DNA from: Thuidium tamariscinum | Lineage: Eukaryota > Streptophyta > Bryopsida > Hypnales > Thuidiaceae | DNA length: 64,000 nt | Direction: 5' to 3' | Assembly (NCBI GenBank): GCA_947034885.2 | Contig: OX344752.2 | Location: 15,004,001 to 15,068,000, forward strand | Shown here: positions 11,258 through 23,261 of the stretch, one piece after another | How positions within the stretch are numbered: position 1 is the stretch's first letter | How the letters are laid out: every line of letters starts with the position of its first letter | Position numbers and translations under genes: made by a program | The notes under the pieces: generated by a model | What the model saw: only the letters and a program-made list of their open reading frames with translations | Databases searched by the model: none | Told to the model about the DNA's origin: nothing

Positions 11258-13303
11258 TGTGGCAAGACATATTTTTGATCTTTCCATTTAAAGTCAGTAT
11301 GGAGCGGAAAGTCGAAAATTTAGCAACCGGATTTGTTCAGGGAACGGGTAAGATCCAGAAGTAGTACCAGATAATGTTGTAGAGACCGGTGGCAGAATAA
11401 TTCCGGTTTATTACGACGGAATACCGGAACGGAAAAATTCCGGACCCTACAGAACGGATTCTATCCGGATTCAGTCCCAGAACGGAACGGATGATTTCCG
11501 GACTTGGACCGATCGGATGGGAACGGGAACGAATGATCAGGAACGGAATACCAGATCCATTTCTGGAAAGTATATAAGGCCTGACATTTTCAGTTGGCCC
11601 ATTTGCTCTCAGGCGCTTCGTTGTGTGTTTTTCAACCCTCAGCGTTTTCCGCCTTTTCTGTGAGTTGGTTTTCTGCGCGTGTTTGGTGGCGCAATTTTCT
11701 GTGACGCGGCTGTCAGTGTTAGCAGCGGGTGTTTTGTCAGAGTGGGCAGTTGTCAGCAGCGGGGGTTTCAAACTGTGCGTTGAGGCGCTGGTGTGTGGAG
11801 AGGAGTGTGTGTGTATGTGCAGGTGGTTATTACGGGCAGATCACTTTTGTATTTGTGATTGTGAGTGTGTGTGAGGAACGGGACGTGCGGCTAGGAGAGG
11901 AGTGAGGTAGTTTTCCGGATAGTTGCCATGCCGCAGCTACGCCGGAAGAGAACCGAGTCCACTACACCCCCACCCTCAGGGATAAAGCTGAAGAAAGTAG
12001 TTCCGCTCATCCCTTCCGCAGAGCCGGATACGTAGGTATTAGGACTTTCTTGTTTTTGTAGTTTTTAACTTAGGAACGGATCAGGAGGAAATCCGGTCCG
12101 GTTTAGGAACTTGGAGCGGGTTGGAATCCGTTCCGGTTCAGAAGTAGGTAGGAACGGATCCGCCGAGCGTTAATCGCGGCGGACTTGTATGGTGTTTTTT
12201 TTTGCTTTTTGCCCATTATTTAAGTCAGTCCCCTCGCGGTGGATTGGGAGTCTTTTCCTTTGCATTATCTTTGTGTATTCTATTCCCTCTTGCTTTGCGC
12301 GTGTATCTCCCGGGTTTGGCAGGGCGGCGTGATGCGGAGTTAGGAAGGCGCAAGTGGTTTTGCAAGCGACATTCTCCCTTTGGTGCTTATTTTCCGTGTC
12401 TGAGTATATGAGAACAGGTAGAGAAGAGTTGGGAGTGTAACTCTAGTGCCTCAGCGCTGCTAGGACTTAAGATTCCGGGTGAGAAAGCCGTTGTTAGGCT
12501 AGGCGAGAGGGAGGGATTCCTTAATCGTGCTAGAGCTCTTGGGTGGGAAACCCAGTTGAGTGTCCGATCTCCTGTGAGGTCTCACCGTCTTTGTGGCAAA
12601 CGGAAGAGTTCTGGTTGACGTTGGAACGGACGGATACACTTGTAGCCACCTGACTCCCCAGGAACGGAAAGTAGTGTCAAAGTCGTTGTAGTATGAGAAG
12701 ATCGTACGGGGGATCTCTGTGTGACCTACAGTCCGGATCTTTGTCTGGACTGTTGTGAGGGATCAAACCAGATCTGAAGTAATTTTAGAATTAACGGGTA
12801 GAAAGTGGGTCTTCAGCCACTATAAGTCACGGAAGGAGCGGTGGGCCTACCACTCACAAAATCAAGCGGCGACCCCTCTGATGGTAAAACAGAGGCAAAG
12901 CTAAACCGGATTGAGGAATGGGTGTGGACGGATCATCCGGAACGGATTGGTCCAGAGAGGAAACCAAGAGCGGAACTCGTTAGGGAGCGGATCCGTTGCA
13001 GTCTGACGGAACGGATAAAATCCAAGAAACCGGAAAAGTGAGGGAACGGATCCGTTCCGGACCAGATTGCTAGAATATCAGTTTTGCACGGGATAACGGG
13101 TTGTCGTCTCGGGTTGTTTGTGTATTTCCGGTTCTAGATCTAGAACCGGATTATAGAGTTTTGGGAGCTGTCCTATCTTAATCGCTTAATTAAGCCAGAT
13201 ACTTCATAGAATCTCGCGGGTTCGATCTTTAGAATCACTTAGTTATACTCTACAGTGATTTTTGTGAGTATAATGGGGAATTTACTTACCTTGTGTTGCG
13301 ACA
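11258..13303 (+). repeat. 5' LTR (2,046 bp)
   Basis: It is the direct repeat of 19212-21257 at an offset of 7,954. It contains a TATA box at 11571-11579 and many CCGGA/GGAACGGAT motifs, rich in CG and CHG methylation sites. Short open frames inside it (about 83, 69 and 66 codons) recur identically in the other LTR simply because the LTRs are identical; there is no sign that they are genes. Confidence 0.95.
11571..11579 (+). promoter_or_regulatory. TATA box of the 5' LTR
   Basis: TATATAAGG follows GGAAAG about 313 bases into the LTR. This is the usual kind of position for the promoter at the end of U3, and transcription would start about 30 bases downstream. The same motif recurs at 19525-19533 in the 3' LTR. 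Confidence 0.6.
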
Positions 13304-13314
13304 TGGCAAAAATC

Positions 13315-13333
13315 TGGCGCCGCTGCCGGGGAT
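13315..13333 (+). other. Primer-binding site, tRNA-Asp type
   Basis: TGGCGCCGCTGCCGGGGAT starts 11 bases after the LTR. It matches, with one mismatch, the complement of the 3' end of plant tRNA-Asp(GTC), which ends CCCCGGCAACGGCGCCA. This is a common primer for non-chromoviral Ty3/gypsy elements. Confidence 0.85.
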
Positions 13334-13448
13334 TCTAAAGCTATCGGCTTCGTTGCGATAGAAAATAGAAGGGACAGTTTTGTTTTCCCTATTTTAGCTT
13401 ACCATTTCTCGGAGTTAGCTTTCTTATAGAAATAGAGATTTCTAATCC

Positions 13449-15062
13449 ATGAAAAAGGGGACACGGAAAGTGAGGAGGTCTGAACGATTTGGACCAAGCC
13501 AGCAAGCGGAAGGATCATCCGGACCTAATCTTCGCAATCCGGATAGCTCCGATCCGGAAGATCATCCTGTTGTAGATCTAGTAACCGGATCCTGAGAGGA
13601 AGTAGATCCTAGAGTTGTAGATTCGCCTCCATCTTCTGACCGGGAATTAGAGCAAGAGCGGGAAGATCCGATTCTGGAGAACGAAGACATCATGACCCGG
13701 TTGAGATACAAGCGTTTCAAGGGCGACGGAAGTCAAGACGCGGATGACTGGCTCTGCGAGTTTGAATCAACTGCAATAGCCAATCAAGAGAATGAAGCGG
13801 CCCAGAGGAGGATCTTTCAAGGACTGTTAAAGGGAGAAGCTCTCAAATGGTACCAAGATATTACAGATCCGGTCCGAAATGATTGGAACCAACTGAGAAC
13901 GGAATTCTTGCAGGCATTCCGTGAAGTTGGGGGAGAAGCCAGAGCCTTGGGACGATTGAGTACTCTTACCATGAGGCCATCAGAATCCGTTCGTAAGTAT
14001 GGACAAAGGGTTAAGGCACTCATTCAAAAACTGACTACTGAGATTGCTCCTAGCTTGCAGGTGGAGTGGTACGTGGCCAGATTACCAAAATCCATGGGGT
14101 TTCTAATCCATCAAACCCGTCCAAGGACACTTAGGGAGGCTATGGATGCTGCTGCCAACTACGAAAATTCAGCTCAGTCACTCCGGGAGTCCTTGCGGAG
14201 CAATGAGAAGAAAGAAAAGGGGAAGCACAAGAAGAGCAACCGGAAGTCCAAGCGCCACCGGAAGACTTCGGAGACGGAAAGCAGTTCCGATACTTCTGGA
14301 ACGGAAATTTCCGATCCAAGTTCGTCGAGTTCAGAGGAGGAGCGAAGCGATTCACCTCCTCGACGTCCCTCGAAATCAAAGGGTCTTCGAGGGAAGACCA
14401 TTGTGAAGGTGAAGACTGAAGATGCGGATTCGAAGAACATGATGAAGAGCATTCAGCAATCTTTGGAGGCGATCAAGGTCAACCTTGCTGAGAACCGGAA
14501 GCCGAGGCGGATAGTCCCAACTTCGCGCTCCAACGTGTGGTGTGGAAGATGTGGAGAACCGGGCCACTACCCGAGCGAGTGCCAGAGGATCGCTCAGAAA
14601 CAAATACAGTATGTATTTCCGGAGGAGGAAGTCTACTACACCATGGCCGATGAAGAAGAAGAAGAGGTGTACCAAGTTCAGCCAACGTACGGGCGAGGGA
14701 AGGGTATTGCAGTACCAATCCGGTCCAACATGTTGAGCCGGAACTTCCTACCAGGATCAAGTCAGGGAATGATGATGCAGCAGCCGATGCGAACCCCTGG
14801 CTATCCGGATAGACAAGCGGTTATCTGTTACGGGTGCGGAGAGCCAGGACACTATGCCAACGCTTGTCCCAACAGAGGACTGGGGCAGGGTGCTCTGCGA
14901 ACTCTTCCGTGCCAGAATTGCAAAGAATATGGACATCAGGAGGAGCAATGTCCCAAGCCGGTACAGCCAAGACCGGTGTACAAGAAGGTGCAAATTCTAC
15001 CGAGGGAGCAGACCGCGCTCAATTACGGACACACTGCTGGGACGGAAAATCCAGAGAAGTGA
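13449..15062 (+). pseudogene. gag: gag region of the Ty3/gypsy element
   Basis: The frame opens at ATG 13449 and is broken by TGA at 13593-13595. An open frame then follows from an internal ATG at 13692 to TGA at 15060-15062. The N-terminal half has the capsid-like retrotransposon gag signature (WLCEFES, then GEALKWYQDI). A basic and serine-rich linker (about 14,200-14,400) precedes three CCHC zinc knuckles: CGRCGEPGHYPSEC, CYGCGEPGHYANAC and CQNCKEYGHQEEQC. These bind RNA during packaging. Gag and pol are in the same frame, so the final TGA could be a natural gag terminator bypassed by readthrough or just another nonsense mutation. Confidence 0.85.
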
Positions 15063-17765
15063 CGATGCGAGGTGGAACTGCCAGGGGGGATGGAGAATTT
15101 GGTGCACCGGGTATCCACCCGCAGTTCCACCCGGAATCAGCCGGAACGGTCTGTCAAGGGCAGGAAGAAAAAGCACAAAAGGAAGCCGGAATCGAGCAGT
15201 GAGTCTGATCCGCTCCCTTCAGTACGAAGACCGGAACCGGAGAAAGACCACTCGGAGGAGGGGATGGAGCGGAACCGGATTCCGATCGACATTAGTGCCG
15301 AAGTACGAGCGGATATCTCCGCAGAAAAAATAGTGCTAGAACGGAAGAAAGTTACTTTCAATGACACTCCAGTGATACTGAACCCGGACGTGAGGGCCCA
15401 CGAGTATAACATCATCCAGGACATCAAGGACCAGAAGGCGAATGTGACGATCGGACAGCTCATCCACGACAATGTGATGTACCAGAAGCTGATCCGGGAT
15501 GCCTGGACACGGAAACGGAAGAAGAAGGTGAAACTTCCATCTGTCGCGGTGAACTACTCTAAACCGGAGGATTCCGGAGCACTAGAAGTCACTGTGGAAA
15601 TAGAAGGGTGTTCTATTCCAAAGGTTCCTATCGATGGTGGATCAGGAGTGAACCTGATGTTGGAGGAAACAACATTTGATCTGGGATTCACTACGTTTGA
15701 AGCCACGGATCAAGTTCTTCGGATGGCGGATCAATCGCGAGTGAATCCGGTTGGGAGATTGTCACAGGTCCCAACCCGAATCGGAGGAACGGATTACCTT
15801 CTGAACTTTGTCATCATCCGTGTTAACAAAGGGAGACCTTTTCCTATGCTGCTTGGGAGGCCATGGCTGTACTCTGCGCGAGTACTCGTGGATTGGGGAG
15901 CCAAGGAGCTGGTTGTGGGGAAACCTTCAATCCGGATACCCTGGGTCACCGAGCGTCACTTGGGTGAGACTAGCGACTCAGAAGGTTATACATCCGATTG
16001 GACGGATCCGGAAGATTCCGATCCATCCTATTATGTGGATTCATTTGGGCACGAGTCGGAGTCAAACTTTGGATTCTCTAACGCTGTGTTAGAATACACT
16101 CCAAAGGAGGATCTTAACCCGGTTTCTGAGGATCGAAGTTTAGGGGAGTCCAGTGTTCCGCTCACGGTTGAGTGGATCGCCTTGCAGATCAGGAACGGAA
16201 ACCTTTCGGTCAGCAGCAGCAAGTCAAATGAAGGAGAATGGGGTCACCTGGTTCCCGAACCGGAAGAGGTGCACGCGGAGAAGGTGAAATCGGTTGTCTC
16301 ATCCACGGATTATGAGAAGGAAGAGATCGGTCCCGGCAAGAGTTTCTATCTGAACAAATTTTTGCAGGATACGGAGAGGACCGGATACACTGAACTGTTG
16401 AGGGAGTATCTTGATATTTTTGCCTGGAAGCCGACTGACTTGACAGGGATTCCCCCGCATTTAGGAGAACACCACATTGACTTGACGGAAGGATCCATTC
16501 CAGTCCGTCAGCGACAGTACCGGCTCAACCCCAAGTACTCGTTGATGGTGAAGGAGGAGATCGATCGGTTACTGGAAGCCGGATTCATCTACCCGGTCAA
16601 CAATTCCGAGTGGGTCTCTCCCATTGTGGTGGTTCCAAAGAAGGTAGGAACGTATGGAAAGGTCAAGGTCCGGGTATGCCAGGACTTCCGGAAGCTGAAT
16701 GCAGCAATCCGAAAAGACTACTTTCCACTTCCGTTCACCGATATCATTTTGGATCATGTAGCTGGACACGAGTGTTACAGCTTCCTGGACGGATTTTCTG
16801 GATACAACCAAGTATTCATCCGATGGTGTGACCAGCTGAAAACCACATTTACAACAGAATGGGGTACGTACGCTTTCACCAGGATGCCGTTTGGTTTGTG
16901 CAATGCACCCGGAACCTTTCAGCGATTAATGATGGACATTTTCAAAGATTTTCTTCGACACTTCATCGAGATTTTTATAGACGATTTTGCGGTTTTTAGT
17001 GACCGGAAAAGTCATCTCGAATGTTTACGGAAAACTTTTGAAAGATGCCGGGAGACCAACTTGAAGTTGCATCCGGGTAAATGTTTTTTCGGGATGAGTT
17101 CCGGAATCCTGCTTGGACATATGGTAAGCCAGAACGGATTACAAGCAGACCTGGAAAAGGTAAAGGTAATCTTATCTCTACTACCTCCCACGAGCGTAAG
17201 AGAGATTCGGGGTTTCCTTGGATGTGTAGGCTACTACCGCAGATTCATTGACGGATACGCTAAGAGGGCTATACCTCTTACGGAACTTCTCAGGAAAGAT
17301 ACGGAATTTGAGTGGACCGGAAAGCGACAGCAAGCCTTTGAGGATCTCAAAACCCAGCTTGCTCGAGCTCCGATCCTCTGTGTTCCGGATTGGGCAAAGG
17401 AGTTCCACGTTACCATCGATGCATCCGGTTGGTGTCTGGGATCTATTCTGTGGCAGTTCGACCAAGAGAAGCGTGAGAATCCGATCTATTATGCAAGCAG
17501 ACAGATGAGTTTGGCAGAACGGAATTACACGACCACAGAACGAGAGGCGCTAGCAGTGGTGTATTCCTGTAAGAAATTCCGACATTACCTATTGGGGTAT
17601 AAGGTAATTTTTCACACAGACCATGACTCTTTGAAATATCTTGTAAATAAACCGGATCTGTCGGGACGGATTGCAAGATGGATTTTACTTTTACAAGAGT
17701 TTAACTATGAGGTTAGAGTTAAACCGGGAAAAGCAAATTCAAACGCGGATTACCTCTCAAGGTAG
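15063..17765 (+). pseudogene. pol: pol region: protease, reverse transcriptase, RNase H
   Basis: The open frame with ATG at 15072 (897 codons) ends at TAG 17763-17765. The protease active-site motif IDGGSGVNLM lies near residue 187, with DGG in place of the usual DTG/DSG. Reverse transcriptase follows: DFRKLNAAIRKDYFPLP, FTRMPFGLCNAP and the catalytic FIDDFAVF near residue 635. RNase H has TIDASGWCLGS (near 781), TEREALAVVY and HTDHDSLKYLV. It lies in the same frame as gag upstream and integrase downstream. The TAG sits just after the RNase H end (ADYLSR) where the polyprotein should continue. Confidence 0.9.
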
Positions 17766-19175
17766 AGAGGGAAAGAATCCGTAGCAGATATCTCTGCTGA
17801 GTTTCCGGATGAGTTTCCGGACCCTCTGAAGATTCCGGATGAAAAAGAGAATCCGGATTCTTCTTTAGAAGTCTTTCACCTCAACAATGAGACTGTTTCA
17901 AAATACCAAGACGTCATAGATTATTTAGTAGAGTCTAGATACCCTGAACAGATGGATCGGGAGGAGAAAGAGATCTTTCATAGAAAAGTGGCTCCTTACA
18001 CCCTGATTAGGGGAGTCCTTTTCAAGTTAGGAGCGGACGACATTCTCAGGCGATGCTTGGAACCGGCGGAACAGAAGAAGGTAATACGTGCACTTCACGC
18101 TGGAAGCTCTGGAGGGCACTTCGCCTCCATGAGTACAGTTAACCGGATCCGGTCGGCCGGATACTGGTGGCCGTTCCTACACCGAGATGTGAAAAATTTT
18201 GTTCGAAGTTGCGATTAGTGTCAACGGACAGGAGTACCATCCTTCCGGAACCACTGGCCGCTTACTCCTATCATTCCCCTAGCACCGTTCGAAAAATGGG
18301 GCATAGACTTTATTGGACCCATTTTTCCGGTCAGTGCAAGGAGGAAGAGGTACATCATCCTGGCCACGGACTATGCAACGAAGTGGGTAGAAGCCAAGGC
18401 GACAAGGAAGAATGACGCTGAAACTTCCGCGAACTTTTTGTTTGAGGAAATTCTCATGCGGTTTGGACACCCATTGGAGTTGGTCAGTGACCGAGGGACG
18501 CATTTCCTCAACGATGTCATCATCGACATCACCAACAAATACCTTATTAAGCACCGGAAGACGACTCCCTATAATCCAAAAGCGAACGGATTGACGGAGC
18601 GTGCGAACGGAATCATTGGTAAGATTTTGAATAAGATGGTTTCCGCTCACAAGACTAACTGGGATCGGAAACTACCTTCGGTAGTCCATGCGTACAATAC
18701 AACAGAGAAGAATACAACCGGACAGACGCCATACTTTTTGGTTTTTGGCCAAAATGCAGTTCACGGAGTGGAGTTAGAGGTGGAAACATTCCGGGTAATG
18801 GCAGCCCGGAATGCTGAGCCAAGGGTGGATACACTTCCACGACTTCTTGCAATTGAAGAATTGGAGGAGATCCGGACTACAGCCTTGGAAAGGACCATGA
18901 GCATCCAGTTCAAACGGAAGAAAGACTATGACCGGAAGATCCCGGCTGACCACGGAATCCGAGAGAACGGACTTGTCCTTCTTTACGACAACCGACACAA
19001 GGATTTCCCGGGAAAGCTACATACACGATGAATGGGGCCTTTCCGAGTCAACCAGGTATTCCAGAACGGATCCCTGCAACTTGAGAATCTGCAAGGACAG
19101 TGGCTGGATACTCGCGTGAACGGATCAAGGGTGAAGAAGTACCTAGAAGCTACTTCTTCAGATGAGGGGGAATGA
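17766..19175 (+). pseudogene. pol: pol region: integrase
   Basis: The same frame continues from RNase H. An HHCC-type zinc-binding region (HAGSSGGHF...RSCD then CQ) is broken by TAG at 18216-18218 between CD and CQ, where family members have a sense codon (often Q). The catalytic core follows with D in WGIDFIGP, D in VSDRGTHF and E in NGLTERANG; the second D and the E are about 35 residues apart, as in DD35E integrases. A further in-frame TGA at 19029-19031 comes before the C-terminal MGPFRV region, where the family has tryptophan or another residue. The frame finally closes at TGA 19173-19175. No frameshift is present. Confidence 0.85.
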
Positions 19176-19195
19176 TGTTCGCGAGGACGCTCACA

Positions 19196-19211
19196 GATGA
19201 GGAAGGGGTAA
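19196..19211 (+). other. Polypurine tract
   Basis: GATGAGGAAGGGGTAA directly precedes the 3' LTR (TGTGG at 19212), the expected place for the plus-strand primer. Confidence 0.7.
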
Positions 19212-21257
19212 TGTGGCAAGACATATTTTTGATCTTTCCATTTAAAGTCAGTATGGAGCGGAAAGTCGAAAATTTAGCAACCGGATTTGTTCAGGGAACG
19301 GGTAAGATCCAGAAGTAGTACCAGATAATGTTGTAGAGACCGGTGGCAGAATAATTCCGGTTTATTACGACGGAATACCGGAACGGAAAAATTCCGGACC
19401 CTACAGAACGGATTCTATCCGGATTCAGTCCCAGAACGGAACGGATGATTTCCGGACTTGGACCGATCGGATGGGAACGGGAACGGATGATCAGGAACGG
19501 AATACCAGATCCATTTCTGGAAAGTATATAAGGCCTGACATTTTCAGTTGGCCCATTTGCTCTCAGGCGCTTCGTTGTGTGTTTTTCAACCCTCAGCGTT
19601 TTCCGCCTTTTCTGTGAGTTGGTTTTCTGCGCGTGTTTGGTGGCGCAATTTTCTGTGACGCGGCTGTCAGTGTTAGCAGCGGGTGTTTTGTCAGAGTGGG
19701 CAGTTGTCAGCAGCGGGGGTTTCAAACTGTGCGTTGAGGCGCTGGTGTGTGGAGAGGAGTGTGTGTGTATGTGCAGGTGGTTATTACGGGCAGATCACTT
19801 TTGTATTTGTGATTGTGAGTGTGTGTGAGGAACGGGACGTGCGGCTAGGAGAGGAGTGAGGTAGTTTTCCGGATAGTTGCCATGCCGCAGCTACGCCGGA
19901 AGAGAACCGAGTCCACTACACCCCCACCCTCAGGGATAAAGCTGAAGAAAGTAGTTCCGCTCATCCCTTCCGCAGAGCCGGATACGTAGGTATTAGGACT
20001 TTCTTGTTTTTGTAGTTTTTAACTTAGGAACGGATCAGGAGGAAATCCGGTCCGGTTTAGGAACTTGGAGCGGGTTGGAATCCGTTCCGGTTCAGAAGTA
20101 GGTAGGAACGGATCCGCCGAGCGTTAATCGCGGCGGACTTGTATGGTGTTTTTTTTTGCTTTTTGCCCATTATTTAAGTCAGTCCCCTCGCGGTGGATTG
20201 GGAGTCTTTTCCTTTGCATTATCTTTGTGTATTCTATTCCCTCTTGCTTTGCGCGTGTATCTCCCGGGTTTGGCAGGGCGGCGTGATGCGGAGTTAGGAA
20301 GGCGCAAGTGGTTTTGCAAGCGACATTCTCCCTTTGGTGCTTATTTTCCGTGTCTGAGTATATGAGAACAGGTAGAGAAGAGTTGGGAGTGTAACTCTAG
20401 TGCCTCAGCGCTGCTAGGACTTAAGATTCCGGGTGAGAAAGCCGTTGTTAGGCTAGGCGAGAGGGAGGGATTCCTTAATCGTGCTAGAGCTCTTGGGTGG
20501 GAAACCCAGTTGAGTGTCCGATCTCCTGTGAGGTCTCACCGTCTTTGTGGCAAACGGAAGAGTTCTGGTTGACGTTGGAACGGACGGATACACTTGTAGC
20601 CACCTGACTCCCCAGGAACGGAAAGTAGTGTCAAAGTCGTTGTAGTATGAGAAGATCGTACGGGGGATCTCTGTGTGACCTACAGTCCGGATCTTTGTCT
20701 GGACTGTTGTGAGGGATCAAACCAGATCTGAAGTAATTTTAGAATTAACGGGTAGAAAGTGGGTCTTCAGCCACTATAAGTCACGGAAGGAGCGGTGGGC
20801 CTACCACTCACAAAATCAAGCGGCGACCCCTCTGATGGTAAAACAGAGGCAAAGCTAAACCGGATTGAAGAATGGGTGTGGACGGATCATCCGGAACGGA
20901 TTGGTCCAGAGAGGAAACCAAGAGCGGAACTCGTTAGGGAGCGGATCCGTTGCAGTCTGACGGAACGGATAAAATCCAAGAAACCGGAAAAGTGAGGGAA
21001 CGGATCCGTTCCGGACCAGATTGCTAGAATATCAGTTTTGCACGGGATAACGGGTTGTCGTCTCGGGTTGTTTGTGTATTTCCGGTTCTAGATCTAGAAC
21101 CGGATTATAGAGTTTTGGGAGCTGTCCTATCTTAATCGCTTAATTAAGCCAGATACTTCACAGAATCTCGCGGGTTCGATCTTTAGAATCACTTAGTTAT
21201 ACTCTACAGTGATTTTTGTGAGTATAATGGGGAATTTACTTACCCTGTGTTGCGACA
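19212..21257 (+). repeat. 3' LTR (2,046 bp)
   Basis: It is the direct repeat of 11258-13303, with four transitions found by eye. It ends TGCGACA and is followed by the TCCGG target duplication at 21258-21262. Confidence 0.95.
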
Positions 21258-21262
21258 TCCGG

Positions 21263-21907
21263 CAACCAAATCGCGATAGTTGGATAGTCGGATATTCTCT
21301 CAGATGGATGAACTATTAACTAACAAATGAAGCTTGTGAATCTGTCGTGAAATTTTAAAAATCTTGCATTCGAGGTCTTCAAAAGCAAAAATCCATATTG
21401 TTTATATTGATTGGAGTTGATGGATGATATCAGAGCATGTCCATTGTTGCTCAGCCAAATAGGCACGGGCAAGCCAGTATGGCGGGCTCTTAATGAAGAG
21501 GCCCTTCCATACCATTAGGCCACCGAACCCACTGAAAATAGTCACCTCTCCCTATATTTGTTAGAGTTTCAGTGTAATAATTAATGAAAAATAATTTGTA
21601 ATTGAATTTGATGCTACTAAGCAGTGAGCACCATCCACTATAAGGAAAATATATACTATGTAGAACGATGAGAGCCCAAAAAATGAGAAAGAGAGCTCAT
21701 TATACTTCATTATATATCCAAAGCTAATAAAATAAAAATATACTCCAAAGTAAAAGTATTTTTCAAAAATAACACACACGACACCAAAAAAACCTTTTCA
21801 AACACATAAAAAGTCTAAGAAAAACAACAACACAAAAAACAAGGTACTAAAACAAAATATAAAACAATGTGAATTATAATATAATTTTTGACAATAAGGG
21901 CAATTTC
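21263..21907. other. Right flank of the retrotransposon, AT-rich, no gene seen
   Basis: This sequence should be continuous with the DNA left of 11,253 before the insertion. No coding frame crosses the joined site. Confidence 0.4.
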
Positions 21908-22102
21908 GTTAAAATGGCGATATTCCAGTATAGTGGCATTCCATTTCATTACAGTGGCACGGCATTCGATTAGAATGGCAGGGCATTCGATTAGAATGGC
22001 AGGGCATTCGATTAGAATGGCATGGCATTCGATTAAAATGGCATGGCATTCAATTATAATGGCGCGACATTCCCTACGAACGGGACGGTATTCCATTAAA
22101 AT
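21908..22102. repeat. 21-bp tandem repeat, about nine units
   Basis: Units such as GGCATTCGATTAGAATGGCA recur with a 21-base period and become more diverged at both edges. Because 21 is a multiple of three, open frames with a seven-residue repeat appear on both strands; these are by-products, not genes. Confidence 0.85.
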
Positions 22103-23261
22103 GGTGTTCTTGGGTGCACTTGAGGCGGGTCCATGGAGGAGTGCGTCGTTTTCCGAGGGGTCAGACACGAGGAGGGAAACCAAAGTAGTTGTGAAGTCAC
22201 TATGCATTTGGGGAGGGGGGGGAAGAAGTGACCTGATTGTATGGGACGGTGCAGAGAGTGGTTTTCAAGGCGACCTTGCATCCCACGGGAGTCCACCGTC
22301 TCGAAGTCAACATACAAAGCAACGATGGTCGAGACGTTGATTTGAGCTTCCCCTTTTTGAAGGTTCTCCATAAAAGTTTGCGCTTGGCTAACTACGAATC
22401 AAAGTAGTTTAGACTTCAAAGTTGTCGAAACAGTATGGCACTGGGAATTTGACCAAAGCTACACTGGTTGGTCAAAAGTGTGCATGGCCAGAGAATGGAG
22501 GTTGGGAAATCCGAGTTCAAAGATATGAATGTAGCTACCTTGGAATTCCTTTCTTTCAGAAGAGTGAGGAATTTGGAAAACGAAGCCTCCCATGTATTGC
22601 CCTCTGTCGTCAAAACATTTCTGTACATGATGTGATGCATGATTTTATAGATGTGGAAAACAATAGGGTAGTGAAGGCACACCCCAATTATTTCTTCATC
22701 GTCAATTATGCCAACTTCTCATTACAAATAGTGATTACGCCCATTTTCTTGTACTACATACCTTCAAAGGACCGTGGACATTCGCCACGATCTCTGCCTT
22801 CTTCATCCTAAGAGTGTTTCTTAGTCTGTAGTCCCCTTCGTCATTGGAGAGATCTGAGAGGTCCATGTCTTTGCTGTCTTTGTTTTTTGTTGTCAGATTG
22901 AGATGGCACAATATCCATGTCCAGCTTCCTTTGCGATGTTCCAAACAGGATATGCCGAAGATTATGGGGTACTAATTTCCCTGGAATACTAGGGAAGGTA
23001 CCACTGTGAGAGAGGTAGTCCTCGTTGCAACACTTGTCTACTTCAAACTTCGATTGAAGATTAGAAATGTTAGGTTGGTGTTGCAATTAAAAGAGGGTTG
23101 CTTTGTACAACATGGATTTCAACGAACCACGCCTTTGCTAGAATGTGGAGAGCACATACCCCCATCCAATAATTTTTGCTTCATTGTAAATAATGAAATA
23201 TGAAGGAAGACTTAGAAGTGCAAAAAAGGAAGTCAGACCTCTGAATTTTAAACGTTGTACT
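22103..23261. other. Decayed sequence, no supported gene
   Basis: Frames on both strands are short and interrupted. Blocks such as GTFPSIPGKLVPHNLRHILF (minus, about 22,950-23,020) and NNEGDY-like text look protein-like but belong to no family I recognise. This may be the diverged edge of the tandem-repeat region that follows. Confidence 0.3.

Larger units (their letters stand above)
11258..21257 (+). mobile_element. Full-length Ty3/gypsy LTR retrotransposon, 10,000 bp
   Basis: Two long direct repeats (11258-13303 and 19212-21257) start TGTGGCAAG and end TGCGACA, so the element has TG...CA ends. It is flanked by the 5-bp duplication TCCGG at 11253-11257 and 21258-21262. The internal order is primer-binding site, gag with three zinc knuckles, protease, reverse transcriptase, RNase H, integrase, purine tract. 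Integrase after RNase H places it in Ty3/gypsy (Metaviridae). No chromodomain was recognised. The LTRs differ at only four positions that I found (11532, 12915, 13207, 13291, all transitions), so insertion was recent. Confidence 0.95.

Noticed and set aside
11337..13041. Small open frames within the LTR, identical in both LTRs
   Set aside because: Identity reflects the recent common origin of the LTRs and is not evidence of coding.
15060..15062. Calling the gag TGA a definite programmed readthrough site
   Set aside because: Four other in-frame stops in the same frame make simple nonsense mutation equally likely.
22422..23086. Possible disease-resistance (NLR-like) remnant
   Set aside because: Only isolated phrases such as HDVMHDF look suggestive; no P-loop, no repeat order and both strands are equally interrupted.
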